Positions 45,161 through 53,387 of a stretch of DNA of 64,000 nt are shown in pieces. The notes beneath the pieces were generated by a model. The model was given only the letters and a program-made list of their open reading frames with translations. It made no database searches and was not told where the DNA came from. This DNA comes from Nitrospira sp. (GTDB lineage Bacteria > Nitrospirota > Nitrospiria > Nitrospirales > Nitrospiraceae). The stretch is from the NCBI GenBank assembly GCA_035968315.1, contig JAVYIN010000005.1, positions 62,001 to 126,000 of the forward strand, read 5' to 3'. Numbering within the stretch: the stretch's first letter is position 1; every line of letters begins with the position of its first letter. A program made the translations under genes and the position numbers.

Positions 45161-46180
45161 CGTTACCGTAAAGGTCAAATCCGCATCGATGCGCCGGACT
45201 TTCACCCGAACTTGTTGGCTGGGGGTCGTGCGCTCGATCAAATAGTTCTTCAGATGCGCTGCGTCGTTGATCTCGGTGTCGTCCACCGCGATGATGATGT
45301 CGTGCTTTTGGATGCCGGCTGACTTGGACGGCTCACTCACGTCTTTCACGGCCATGCGCCACTTCGTGCCGTCTTTTACCGCCATCATGTGAATGCCCAT
45401 CTTTGAGAAGGTCAGGGGCTTTCCTTCCAGTGCGGCATTCACAATTCGATTGGCGAGGATCGCCGGGATGGCAAAGGCCATGCGGCTGCAATGGGCGGTG
45501 GAATCGTCGCGCTCGGTTTGAATGATGGCGTGCATGATCCCGACGACCTCGCCCTTGTCATTGAAGAGCCCGCCGCCGGAGTTGCCGCTGCAGGCGGCTA
45601 CATCGGCCTGGATCAGCCTGGTGTCCACCGTTTGCAGAAACGTATTCGTATTGCCCAGGTGTCCGAAGGCCATGGTGGGGCCCCAGCCCATCGGATAGCC
45701 GACGGTGAAGACTGCCTGGCCCGTCTGCACCTCGCCGGAGGCAAACGGGGCGCTGGCGAGCAGCTTCGCCCGATGGGATTCGGCGACGCGATAGACGACG
45801 ACGTCCATGAAGGCGCTGTCTCCGACCAGATCAGCGGGCAGTTCGTGGAGATCGGTCGTGAGGATGCGGATCTTTTTCTCCAGAACGACGCCGGTGGTGG
45901 CATCGTGTTTTTCCGCCGCATGCCGGGCGGTGACGATGTAGCCGTCGCGCAGGTGAAAGCCGGTGCCGCGAACAAGGATTTTCCCAGGCTTGTCCGGAGT
46001 GCGTTGATCCTGCGTGTCTTCCAGAATGCCGACAGTGGCCTGTTTGGCGCGCAGAAACATGTCCTGGTTGAGCGGCGTCGGTTCCGCTCCGGCCTGGGTG
46101 GTCAGCAGGGCGATGCCGGTCCAGGTGCTGAAGAGTAGGAGTCGTGTGAAAACGGAGGATAACAGATTGCCGATACGCAT
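45146..46180 (-). CDS. HtrA-like serine protease with PDZ domain
   Basis: A 344-aa exported protein (signal peptide about 1-32). The trypsin fold has H87 (IVTARHAAE), D126 (AFMDVVVYRV) and S201 (ACSGNSGGGLF). One PDZ domain follows at about 262-340 (GIQKHDIIIAVDDTEINDAAHLKNYL, in part). The frame opens at 46417, but the ATG at 46180 has AAAGGA upstream and starts the signal peptide. It would act in periplasmic protein quality control. TATACT about 40 bases upstream is a likely -10 box. Confidence 0.85.
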   Translation of the reverse strand: MRIGNLLSSVFTRLLLFSTWTGIALLTTQAGAEPTPLNQDMFLRAKQATVGILEDTQDQRTPDKPGKILVRGTGFHLRDGYIVTARHAAEKHDATTGVVLEKKIRILTTDLHELPADLVGDSAFMDVVVYRVAESHRAKLLASAPFASGEVQTGQAVFTVGYPMGWGPTMAFGHLGNTNTFLQTVDTRLIQADVAACSGNSGGGLFNDKGEVVGIMHAIIQTERDDSTAHCSRMAFAIPAILANRIVNAALEGKPLTFSKMGIHMMAVKDGTKWRMAVKDVSEPSKSAGIQKHDIIIAVDDTEINDAAHLKNYLIERTTPSQQVRVKVRRIDADLTFTVTLGGG

Positions 46181-46307
46181 GGATGATCCTTTCGAAAGAA
46201 GCCGCAATGTTCCCCCAGTATAATCAGCCGGCGTTGTTTCCGAAAGAGTGGGAGCGAGACAAATTACGGTTGAAGTGGTAACGTCATAGGGTAAATCGGA
46301 GGATGTC

Positions 46308-46628
46308 ATGAAGCGTATATGGAGGAGCGCCGGATTGAAAATCGGAGTCTTCTTTGTGGTGTTCGTCTGCGGGGCGGCCACGGGAGCTTTGGCCGTGGAG
46401 CCTGAAGGGAAGGGCAAGGAGTCTGCTGGCGTGGTCGATCAGATCGGAACGTCGGTGAAGAGTCTGGCGGAAAAGATCGAAAAGGAAGTGACCGGCGCGG
46501 TCAAAAAGCTGGAAGACAGCGAGACGCCGAAGAAGGTCGGCACTGAGTTGAAGCGCTCGGCCAATTCGCTTGGCGAAAAAGCTGGACAGGCCGGGCAGAA
46601 ACTGAAAGAGTCGTTCAAGTCCAATTAA
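46308..46628 (+). CDS. Small exported helical protein
   Basis: A 106-aa protein with a signal peptide ending near ATGALAVEP (about residue 30). The mature part is charged and helical with repeats of SVKSLAEKIEKEVTGAVKKLEDSE type, similar to small periplasmic stress or LEA-like proteins. CGGAGG lies before the ATG. It converges on the OmpA-like gene with a strong hairpin between. Confidence 0.65.
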   Translation: MKRIWRSAGLKIGVFFVVFVCGAATGALAVEPEGKGKESAGVVDQIGTSVKSLAEKIEKEVTGAVKKLEDSETPKKVGTELKRSANSLGEKAGQAGQKLKESFKSN

Positions 46629-46683
46629 TCCCGCCCGCTTTCGCTCGTATCCGTTCAGCTGGTGTGTGCTAAACAAGCTCGGG

Positions 46684-46721
46684 CCGGGGCGGCCACCATG
46701 CCTCCATGATGGCCGCCCCGG
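46684..46721. terminator. Strong bidirectional hairpin between convergent genes
   Basis: CCGGGGCGGCCA and TGGCCGCCCCGG form a 12-base perfect outer stem, with CAT/ATG extending it around an ACGCCTCC-like loop. It lies between the stop codons of the genes at 46308-46628 and 46733-48115. No clear T run follows. Confidence 0.6.
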
Positions 46722-46732
46722 TCGCGGACGGG

Positions 46733-48115
46733 TTACTTTCCGTCCGAACCGGCGGCCCCCAGCTGTCCCGAGATTTTCGAGAGGTCTTTCGGATGGAGGA
46801 CGATTTCGATGCGCCGGTTGGCGCTCCGTCCTTCTTCGGTTTCGTTCGGGCCTACGGGGCGGGTTTCGGCATAGCCGACCGCTGAGAGATATTGGCGGTC
46901 CACGCCGCCCTGATCGATCAGGTAGCGCACGACGGTGGTCGCCCGGGCCGTGGACAGCTCCCAATTCGTTTTGAATTTATCCTGCAGCTTCGTGCTGATG
47001 GGAACGTTGTCTGTGTGCCCTTCGATCCGGATTTGTTTGTCGGTAATCTTGTTGAGCACGTCGCCAACCTGCTTCAGGACTTTCATGCCGGCCGGTTTTA
47101 CCTGCGCCTGGCCGGAATCGAACAGGACCCGGTCCACCATGTTGATGGTGAGCTGATCGCGAACTTGCTGGATGGTGATGTTGCCTTTGGCGATTTCGTC
47201 CTGCAATGACTTCGAGAGTTCTTCCTGCGTGCGTGTCAATCGGGCAATCTCGGCTTCCTTGGCCGCCCGCTCTTGTTCAAGGCGGGCTTTCTCGGCCTCT
47301 TCCGCCTTCAGGCGCTGGCGTTCCTGTTCGAGGCTGGCCGTCAGCTGAGTCTGTTCCTGCGCCAGCCTGGCCTTCTCTGCTTCCTCTTTCTTGAGCCGCT
47401 GGCGTTCTTCCTCGAGGCTGGCGGCGAGCAGGGCTTGCTCCTTCGCAAGGCGGGCTTTTTCCGCCTCTTCGGCTTTGAGCCTCGCGCGCTCCTGGTCGAG
47501 CGTAGCGGCGAGTTGCGATTGCTGCTGGCGCAGTTGCTCCCGCTCCCTGGCGACTCGGGCCGCTTCCGCTTCCAGGTCAGCCGCGCGCTGCCGCAGTTTG
47601 GCAATCTCTCCCTGCGCGGCAGCGGTTTTGCCGGTCAGCTGCTCGTTGTTCTGCTCCAGGGTGCTGACCTGGGCCGTTTCATCGGCCAGCTTCTTCTGGA
47701 GTTGTTCGATCTGTGCGCGGACCTCGCTCAGGTCTGAGCCCAGTTGCCCCTTTTCCCGTTCCAGCCCATCCAGCTTGGCTTGCAGCTCTGCGGAGCGGGC
47801 TTCCAGGGCTTCGCGTTCTTTGGCGATCGCCGCGGCCGCGTCCTCCGCCGTTTTTCTTTGGGCCGCTTCTTGCTCAAGGCTCTGCTGGAGATCCGCCAGT
47901 TGCTGTTTCAAGTGATCGGCTTGCGCCCGCAACTGCTGTTTGAGTGCGTCCAGTTCTGTGGCTTGTTCCGTGGAGAGTTTTTTCGCGGCATCCAGTTCCC
48001 CGAGTGTCTTGATGTGGGTGTCTTTTGTGACACATCCGACTGGCGTGATGGCGCATAGCAGGATCAGAGAGGCGGTGCGGAGTGAGAGGGCTGGAAATAG
48101 TGTGTGTTGGCGCAT
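46733..48115 (-). CDS. OmpA-family protein with long coiled coil
   Basis: A 460-aa envelope protein. The N-terminal signal ends in ILLCAITPVGCVTKD, whose cysteine could be lipidated although the lipobox is imperfect. A coiled coil of nearly 300 residues follows, with an internal repeat of about 27 residues in three copies (EEAEKARLAKEQALLAASLE and similar). The C-terminal OmpA/MotB peptidoglycan-binding domain has VLFDSGQAQVKPAG, IRIEGHTDNVPI and LSTARATTVVRYLI. AGGAGGAGATC supports the ATG at 48115 rather than 48169. It probably tethers the outer membrane or a complex to peptidoglycan. Confidence 0.85.
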   Translation of the reverse strand: MRQHTLFPALSLRTASLILLCAITPVGCVTKDTHIKTLGELDAAKKLSTEQATELDALKQQLRAQADHLKQQLADLQQSLEQEAAQRKTAEDAAAAIAKEREALEARSAELQAKLDGLEREKGQLGSDLSEVRAQIEQLQKKLADETAQVSTLEQNNEQLTGKTAAAQGEIAKLRQRAADLEAEAARVAREREQLRQQQSQLAATLDQERARLKAEEAEKARLAKEQALLAASLEEERQRLKKEEAEKARLAQEQTQLTASLEQERQRLKAEEAEKARLEQERAAKEAEIARLTRTQEELSKSLQDEIAKGNITIQQVRDQLTINMVDRVLFDSGQAQVKPAGMKVLKQVGDVLNKITDKQIRIEGHTDNVPISTKLQDKFKTNWELSTARATTVVRYLIDQGGVDRQYLSAVGYAETRPVGPNETEEGRSANRRIEIVLHPKDLSKISGQLGAAGSDGK

Positions 48116-48324
48116 GATCTCCTCCTGTGAAGGATGACGGACGAATAGAATGTGAGTGAGCAAACTCAATGCCCAGGGTTCAGCGCAGGGGAGGTGCGTG
48201 GAATTGCTCCCTTCTCAATGCGTTACGCGAGGGAAGGGATTTGTGTAGAAATGCCTGGTGTAGTCTGTGGCGATGGGCTTGTAGGGTTTTCCCTACGAAT
48301 GACGAAAGGATGCGGGGCCGAGGC

Positions 48325-48348
48325 GGGGCGCAGCACTCGCTGCGCCCC
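48325..48348 (-). terminator. Hairpin after the 58-aa secreted protein gene
   Basis: GGGGCGCAG (48325-48333) pairs with CTGCGCCCC (48340-48348), nine perfect base pairs with a six-base loop, 10 bases past the stop on the minus strand. No T run is seen. Confidence 0.5.
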
Positions 48349-48357
48349 GAAATGCGC

Positions 48358-48534
48358 TTACTTGCCGGTCGTGTCTTTCTTCTCGTCCTTCTTCTGCTCA
48401 TCGGCCTTTGAGCCAGCCTGGTCCTTCTTGTCTTTTTGTTCGGCCGGAGCCGGTTCCGCCGCAAAGGTCATCGGGATGCCGAGTCCGGCAGTGAGGAACG
48501 CGGCTAAGGCGAACATCTGTACGATTCGAGTCAT
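48358..48534 (-). CDS. 58-aa exported lysine-rich protein
   Basis: It is short enough to be missed by a 60-residue cutoff. The minus strand reads a signal peptide (MTRIVQMFALAAFLTAGLGI, then PMTFAAEPAP) and a mature part of about 34 residues made of Lys, Asp, Glu, Gln and Ala, ending KKDTTGK. AGGAGG lies seven bases before the ATG. Composition resembles small periplasmic charge-rich proteins; function unknown. Confidence 0.65.
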   Translation of the reverse strand: MTRIVQMFALAAFLTAGLGIPMTFAAEPAPAEQKDKKDQAGSKADEQKKDEKKDTTGK

Positions 48535-48903
48535 GGTAGACCTCCTAGTTGAGAATAGTGGGTGCCATCATCGACACGCCACCTGTACTGTCAGGCAATT
48601 GATCTGATGCAGGAGCAATTGCAGTGCCGTTGAGAGAGGCCTGATGTACCCAACGAGGCGAGCGTTTCCTCAAGGGGCAACTCCCTCATTTCGTGAGCCT
48701 TTTGCGGATGCGGTGTGAGGGGAGGTCGAGCACGGGGACTATCTTCATCGAGAGGAAGATGAAAAGTTGTAGGCGGATCCCTACGCATCGGCTTCTCCTC
48801 TTGGGCCGGATGAGCGTTCCTGTCAGAGGTCTATGTTGTGGCGAGGTTCTTGCCGCGTCGGCTTGACCTGGACGCATGTGCCTGCCAAGCTGCTCGACAG
48901 GTC
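48535..48903. other. Gene-free stretch upstream of rluE
   Basis: About 370 bases between the 58-aa protein gene (minus) and the RluE start (plus). Short frames occur on both strands, none with a ribosome-binding site or family resemblance. It should hold the promoters of both flanking genes, but I could not pick one with confidence. Confidence 0.4.
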
Positions 48904-49524
48904 ATGGCAATGCCACAATGCAAGACGATCATTTTCAACAAGCCCTATCTAGTGCTGCCGTGTTTTACCGATTCTGATGGGCGTCCGACCTTGGCGGATT
49001 ATATCGGTCTGCCCGGCGTGTATGCAGCGGGCCGGCTCGATCATGACAGCGAAGGGCTAATGATTCTCACGTCCGATGGCGGGCTCGCCCATCGCATTAC
49101 GGATCCCCAGCACAAACTTCAGAAGGTGTATTGGGCGCAAGTCGAGCGAATTCCCGGCGAAGAGGCCTTGCATCAGCTGCGGGAGGGGGTGCTGTTGAGT
49201 GGAACGCGGACCAGACCGGCGGAGGTTCGGTTGCTTCAGCAGGAGCCAGCGCTTCCAGCTCGTCCCGTGCCCATCCGTTTTCGCAAAACCGTGCCGACGG
49301 CGTGGGTGGAGATCACGTTGCGGGAAGGGATGAACCGGCAAGTCCGCCGTATGACCGCTGCGGTCGGGCATCCGACGCTCCGGCTGGTGCGTGTCGCGAT
49401 TGGGCCGATTGTGCTTGCGGATCTTCAGCCTGGCCAGTGGCGGGCGCTCACGGCCCAAGAGACAGCGCAGCTGGCTCAAAGGGGGGAGCAGGGCGAAAAG
49501 CCAAGAGGGGCGACGCGCCGGTGA
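48904..49524 (+). CDS. rluE: 23S rRNA pseudouridine synthase, RluE-like
   Basis: A 206-aa RsuA-family enzyme without an S4 domain, as in RluE. It has IIFNKPYLVLPCFTDSDGRPTLADYI, the catalytic Asp in AGRLDHDSEGLMILTSDG, and REGMNRQVRRMTAAVGHPTLRLVR. The frame extends to GTG 48838, but the family start begins near the ATGs at 48904 and 48910. Confidence 0.85.
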   Translation: MAMPQCKTIIFNKPYLVLPCFTDSDGRPTLADYIGLPGVYAAGRLDHDSEGLMILTSDGGLAHRITDPQHKLQKVYWAQVERIPGEEALHQLREGVLLSGTRTRPAEVRLLQQEPALPARPVPIRFRKTVPTAWVEITLREGMNRQVRRMTAAVGHPTLRLVRVAIGPIVLADLQPGQWRALTAQETAQLAQRGEQGEKPRGATRR

Positions 49525-49565
49525 CGCCGCGTTTCTGCGGGCGATGACATCCCGGGAAATCTGTT

Positions 49566-49931
49566 TTACCGAGGAGGCATCGTGGGGGCGGGCGATCGGT
49601 CGCCTCGATAGAACCGGATCTGGATCTTCTCCATCGTCGCAAGGAGGCCGGAGTGGATGTGTTGTTCGACAAACGAGAGGAAGGCCTCCAGCTTTTCCGA
49701 TGCATCGACCAGCTCGATGATGATGGGAAGGTCTTCCGACAACCGTTCGATCTTGAAGGTGTGGATCACGCGCGTGTTGGCGCCGAACCCCATTAGGCCG
49801 CGCAAGACGGTGGCACCCGCGAGCCCCTGCGCCCTGGCTTGGGCCACGATCCATTCGTAGAGCGGTTGTTTGTCATATTTGTCGGCCTCGCCGACGAAGA
49901 TCCGAAGCAGGGAGCCGTCCGTCGGAAGCAT
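49566..49931 (-). CDS. DUF190 protein
   Basis: A 121-aa PII-like-fold protein (DUF190): GSLLRIFVGEADKYDKQPLYEWIVAQARAQGLAGATVLRGLMGFG and an IIELVDASEKLEAFL segment are family hallmarks, quoted in part. It follows crcB by three bases. DUF190 genes commonly sit with crcB; its role in fluoride resistance is not defined. Confidence 0.88.
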   Translation of the reverse strand: MLPTDGSLLRIFVGEADKYDKQPLYEWIVAQARAQGLAGATVLRGLMGFGANTRVIHTFKIERLSEDLPIIIELVDASEKLEAFLSFVEQHIHSGLLATMEKIQIRFYRGDRSPAPTMPPR

Positions 49932-49934
49932 ACG

Positions 49935-50318
49935 TTACCTCCAAATCGCATAGGCCAGTGTATAGCCGAGCCATACGGCGCCAAGCCCGAGCACGATATG
50001 TGCGCCGACATTCATGAGCGCCAGCGCCGGTTCTCCGCTCCGGATCAAGGCCATCGTTTCATTGCCGAAGGCGGAGAAGGTGGTAAACCCGCCGAGAATG
50101 CCGACGATCAAAAAGGCTTTGGCGTCCGGGGTCAAGAGGCCGCGGTTCTCCGAAAGTTCCGATAGGACGCCGATGCAGAGGCAGCCCAGCATATTCACCG
50201 TCAGGGTGCCATACGGAAAGGCAATGCTCTGGCTGAACGATTGCGCTGCCCCGCTGAGAAGGTAGCGAAAGATGGAGCCGATAAATCCGCCGGTCCCGAT
50301 TAAGAGCAGTTTGAGCAT
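49935..50318 (-). CDS. crcB: Fluoride channel CrcB/Fluc
   Basis: Dual-topology channel that exports fluoride. The 127-aa protein has four membrane segments and the signatures GGFIGSIFRYLLSG, GTLTVNMLGC and GGFTTFSAFGNE, containing the pore Asn and Phe residues. It is transcribed ahead of the DUF190 gene. Confidence 0.93.
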   Translation of the reverse strand: MLKLLLIGTGGFIGSIFRYLLSGAAQSFSQSIAFPYGTLTVNMLGCLCIGVLSELSENRGLLTPDAKAFLIVGILGGFTTFSAFGNETMALIRSGEPALALMNVGAHIVLGLGAVWLGYTLAYAIWR

Positions 50319-50479
50319 GGCCTACGTCTGGAATCCGGTTGTCTGCTGCCCGAGTGTATACCAAGTCCCATATAAATCGCACGCCCTCTCCTCTGCCGGT
50401 GAGGGGGGGGAGACAGGAGATACCGTTGATTTCTCTCAGGTAAATCCACTAAGACAATCATGTTGACGGTGGGCTTGTG

Positions 50480-50508
50480 TTGAAACGGCGGCTGTATTAG
50501 TCTATAAA
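50480..50508 (+). promoter_or_regulatory. Strong promoter for the RHH gene
   Basis: TTGAAA (50480-50485) and TATAAA (50503-50508) are exactly 17 bases apart. A second -10 (TATAAT, 50572-50577) lies five bases before the ATG at 50583 and could give a leaderless message, but it lacks a good -35. Confidence 0.55.
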
Positions 50509-50517
50509 TTGTCAATC

Positions 50518-50544
50518 GCAAGGAAGTGCCGATCACCTCCTTGC
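50518..50544 (+). promoter_or_regulatory. Leader hairpin or operator upstream of the RHH gene
   Basis: GCAAGGA (50518-50524) pairs with TCCTTGC (50538-50544), extended by GTG/CAC after one mismatch. It begins at the predicted transcription start. It may be an operator for the ribbon-helix-helix protein it precedes, or an RNA hairpin. Confidence 0.45.
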
Positions 50545-50582
50545 AAGGCCAACAACCTTTCAATCGGTAGTTATAATACATC

Positions 50583-50822
50583 ATGAAAGCTATTCGCCCT
50601 GCAAAACCAAAGACCCGAATTACCTTGTCGTTGCCGACGGTCCTGATCGAGCGCATGCGCACCGTCGTCTATTGGACTCCCACGCTCACGCTCACCAGCA
50701 TCGTGGAATCCGGCATCGAGTCTCAGCTCAAGAAGCTTGAGAAGGGCCGGCGCTTCCGGGCCAGAAAGGGCAAGATCCGCGTGGGCCGCCCTCCCAAGCA
50801 TCTGGCAATCCGCCGCAAATAA
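50583..50822 (+). CDS. Ribbon-helix-helix-like basic protein
   Basis: A 79-aa basic protein. TRITLSLPTVLIERMRTVVYWTPTLTLTSIVESGIESQL (quoted in part as TRITLSLPTVLIERMR) matches a strand-helix-helix DNA-binding fold as in ParG and CopG-like regulators. The tail is rich in Arg and Lys (RRFRARKGKIRVGRPPK), with an AT-hook-like GRPPK. No toxin or partition gene is adjacent. It is likely a small DNA-binding regulator. Confidence 0.55.
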   Translation: MKAIRPAKPKTRITLSLPTVLIERMRTVVYWTPTLTLTSIVESGIESQLKKLEKGRRFRARKGKIRVGRPPKHLAIRRK

Positions 50823-51123
50823 TACATCCAGCAGCCCGTTCACTTGCATGGGTATTTTCAAGGGTGTCGTGTGTGCACAGCGCGCAAGCGCAAAGTGCAC
50901 ACTCGGCGCCCAATGAATTGTGCCCGCCCACGCCCTGTGGTCATCCCCCTTAGCAGGCCGTTGGTTCTGCGTCGTTGCCTTCGGTGTCTGCCTTGTGCAG
51001 CGCGAAAAGGGCGGTCGTGAAAGATCGGTGAAGAGGACGGAGCGTCCTCCCTAAATTGACTCTCACCTGCCCCCTTCCTATAATGCCCCTCCATAACTGT
51101 TTTGACTGCCTTTCCACATACTT
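50823..51123. other. 300-bp gap before the MutL-DUF6754 cluster
   Basis: It contains a hairpin with GTGTGCAC (50871-50878) and GTGCACAC (50895-50902), a second hairpin with GAGGACG (51032-51038) and CGTCCTC (51042-51048), and the cluster promoter at 51055-51083. No gene is seen. Confidence 0.5.
51055..51083 (+). promoter_or_regulatory. Near-consensus promoter of the MutL-DUF6754 cluster
   Basis: TTGACT (51055-51060) and TATAAT (51078-51083) are 17 bases apart, one mismatch from the sigma70 consensus. The leader to the ATG at 51124 is about 34 bases and lacks a ribosome-binding site. Confidence 0.65.
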
Positions 51124-51474
51124 ATGGCTTCCTTTACCAAGGCATCGCTGGCGGAGACATGGGGCAAGGTTCGTGCGGAATGGTCTCATGCCTTTTCGAC
51201 CAAGACCGATGCCGAGGTCTTTACCATTGAAGATCTTGCCTTGCTTCAGCGGGTTGCCGATGCGGTGGTGACGCGGGGCATGGCGGCGCCGGCCATCGTG
51301 TTCCTGGAATCCCTCGGTCCTATGAGTTTCCTCGGCAGCCAGGCGCTGCATTTCTTCAGGCCGATCATCGAATGGGCGTTCAATGCCTCGGAGGTCGAGC
51401 AAGTGGCTCGGTTGCTTGAACGGCGTGACACGCTCGCCCGCCTGATCACCCTCATTGAGGCGCAGACTGTGTGA
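51124..51474 (+). CDS. Unknown 116-aa helical protein, first gene of the cluster
   Basis: I do not recognise it. It is soluble and mostly helical, with hydrophobic but not membrane-spanning stretches such as MAAPAIVFLESLGPMSFLGSQ. It starts the run that leads directly into the MutL-type ATPase, overlapping its start codon region. It could be a small regulator or subunit of that protein. Confidence 0.7.
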   Translation: MASFTKASLAETWGKVRAEWSHAFSTKTDAEVFTIEDLALLQRVADAVVTRGMAAPAIVFLESLGPMSFLGSQALHFFRPIIEWAFNASEVEQVARLLERRDTLARLITLIEAQTV

Positions 51475-53309
51475 TGAGTGCTTCAGCTCACGCCTCCGAC
51501 AAACCCAAGATCGACTATCCGTTGAATGTCATCGTGGCGACTGACTGCGGCAGCACGACGACCAAGGCCATTCTCATCGAGAAAGTCGGCGACGAATACC
51601 GCCAGACCTATCGCGGTGAAGCGCCGACGACGGTCGAGGCGCCCTTTGAGGACGTGACACGCGGCGTGCTGAACGCCATTGCCGAAATCGAAGAGCTCTC
51701 GGGCCGCAAGATTCTGGACGGCGACAAGATCATCACCCCCTGCCGAGATCAGAAGACTGGCGTCGATATCTACATCTCCACCAGCAGTGCGGGCGGCGGC
51801 CTGCAAATGATGGTGACCGGCGTGGTGCAGAACATGACCGGCGAAAGCGCGCAACGGGCCGCCCTCGGCGCCGGGGCGATTGTGATCGATGTCCTGGCCT
51901 CGAACGATGGCCGTCTGCCGCACGAAAAGATCGAGCGGATTCGCTCCATGCGTCCGGACATGATTTTGATGTCCGGCGGCACGGACGGCGGTGCTGTGAC
52001 CCATGTCGTGGAGATGGCCGAGTATGTGGCGGCGGCAGAGCCGCGGCCGCGGTTCGGGGCGACGTATAGGCTGCCGCTGATCTACGCGGGCAACAAGGAT
52101 GCGCAGGGGCAGGTGAAGAAGATTCTAGGCGAGAAGGCCGCCCTTGAAATCACGGAAAATATCCGGCCGGTGCTGGAGCGGGAGAACCTGGCGCCGGCCC
52201 GCAACAAGATTCACGACCTCTTTCTTGAACATGTCATGCAGCAGGCGCCGGGCTATAAGAAGCTGATGGAGATGGCCGGTGCGCCGATCATGCCGACGCC
52301 GGCGGCGGTCGGTGTCATCATGGAGACCATCGCGAAACGCGAGCACCTCAATCTGATCGGGGTCGATATCGGTGGCGCGACGACCGACGTGTTCTCGGTC
52401 TTCGAGGGGGTCTTCAATCGCACGGTCAGTGCCAATCTGGGCATGTCCTACAGCATCTCGAATGTGTTGGCTGAGGCGGGGCTCGCGAACATCATGCGGT
52501 GGGTGCCGTTCGAGATCGACGAGCAGACGCTGCGCAACCGTATTAAGAACAAGATGGTGCGGCCCACGACGATTCCGCAGACCCTCGACGAATTGCAGAT
52601 TGAACAGGCCATTTCCCGCGAGGCGCTGCGCCTGGCGCTGATCCATCACAAGTCGCTGGCGACCGGGCTCAAAGGGGTGCAGCAGGAACGGACGATTTCC
52701 GACGTGTTCGAACAGGGGGCGTCCGGCAAAACCTTGATCGACATGCTGAAGCTGGATCTCATTGTCGGCAGCGGCGGGATTCTCTCCCATGCGCCGCGCC
52801 GAATTCAGTCGATGCTCATGATGGTGGACGCCTACGAGCCGCTTGGGTTCACGAGGTTGTCGGTGGATAGCATCTTCATGATGCCGCATTTGGGCGTGCT
52901 CTCGACGATCAACGAGAAGGCCGCGACCGATGTGTTCGTGCGCGATTGCATGGTCTATCTTGGGACCTGCGTGGCCCCGATCGGACAGGCCAAGGCCGGT
53001 GACCGGCTGGCCGACTACGAACTGACTTTCCCGGACGGACGTGTGGTAAAGGACCAGTTGAACATGGGAGAGTTGCGGCTCTTCCCTCTGGGCGTGAATG
53101 AACAGGCGACGTTGACGATGCAGCCGGCGAAGGCGATCAATCTGGGTCAGGGAGCCGGCGTGCCGGTGACGCGCGAGGTGCAAGGCGGGGCGGTGGGCGT
53201 CATGCTGGATGGCCGCGGCCGGCCGCTGCAATTGCCCGCCGATTCACCGGCCCGCGTGGCCGCGCTCACAAAATGGTTTAAGGCGGTGGAGCTGTATCCG
53301 AGATTATAG
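51471..53309 (+). CDS. MutL/GlmL-type ASKHA ATPase
   Basis: A 612-aa actin/Hsp70-fold protein. Phosphate-1 loop VATDCGSTTTKAILIEK is at residues 22-38, a Gly-rich STSSAGGGLQMMVTG at about 103, phosphate-2 VDIGGATTDVFSVFEG at about 298, and adenosine motif GSGGILSHAPRRIQSML near 430. This is the family named after the accessory protein of glutamate mutase. No mutase subunit is present, and the gene sits instead with membrane proteins, so another role is likely. The start may be GTG 51471 or ATG 51474; both overlap the preceding stop. Confidence 0.88.
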   Translation: MMSASAHASDKPKIDYPLNVIVATDCGSTTTKAILIEKVGDEYRQTYRGEAPTTVEAPFEDVTRGVLNAIAEIEELSGRKILDGDKIITPCRDQKTGVDIYISTSSAGGGLQMMVTGVVQNMTGESAQRAALGAGAIVIDVLASNDGRLPHEKIERIRSMRPDMILMSGGTDGGAVTHVVEMAEYVAAAEPRPRFGATYRLPLIYAGNKDAQGQVKKILGEKAALEITENIRPVLERENLAPARNKIHDLFLEHVMQQAPGYKKLMEMAGAPIMPTPAAVGVIMETIAKREHLNLIGVDIGGATTDVFSVFEGVFNRTVSANLGMSYSISNVLAEAGLANIMRWVPFEIDEQTLRNRIKNKMVRPTTIPQTLDELQIEQAISREALRLALIHHKSLATGLKGVQQERTISDVFEQGASGKTLIDMLKLDLIVGSGGILSHAPRRIQSMLMMVDAYEPLGFTRLSVDSIFMMPHLGVLSTINEKAATDVFVRDCMVYLGTCVAPIGQAKAGDRLADYELTFPDGRVVKDQLNMGELRLFPLGVNEQATLTMQPAKAINLGQGAGVPVTREVQGGAVGVMLDGRGRPLQLPADSPARVAALTKWFKAVELYPRL

Positions 53310-53376
53310 GCGAAGGGCGCGAGGCTAGAGGCGATGGGTGTGATGTTCTCTAGCTCCTTGCCTCGTGCCTCTCGCC
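53309..53376 (+). repeat. Hairpin of GAGGC words after the MutL-type gene
   Basis: The left arm 53309-53338 (GGCGAAGGGCGCGAGGC onwards) pairs imperfectly with 53348-53376. The first 17 bases match the reverse complement of the right arm at 14 positions. It starts inside the stop codon of the ATPase gene and ends 11 bases before the next ATG. Confidence 0.6.
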
Positions 53377-53387
53377 AAGGTTGTTAT

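Noticed and set aside
48591-48788. 65-residue minus-strand frame upstream of rluE
   Set aside because: No ribosome-binding site, no family resemblance and Pro/Arg-rich shadow-like composition.
50319-50420. Possible fluoride riboswitch upstream of crcB
   Set aside because: The minus-strand leader does not contain the conserved fluoride-aptamer pattern (GGNGAUGG with a downstream CUGAUG-like segment). Only ordinary sequence and a weak -10 were seen.
50871-50935. Third copy of the purC-purS palindromic element
   Set aside because: GCGCGCA and an inverted GTGTGCAC pair are present, but the order of core blocks does not match elements A and B.
51471-53309. Annotation as a glutamate mutase repair protein or DNA mismatch MutL
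   Set aside because: The sequence is ASKHA-fold, not GHKL-type mismatch-repair MutL, and no glutamate mutase subunit is nearby.
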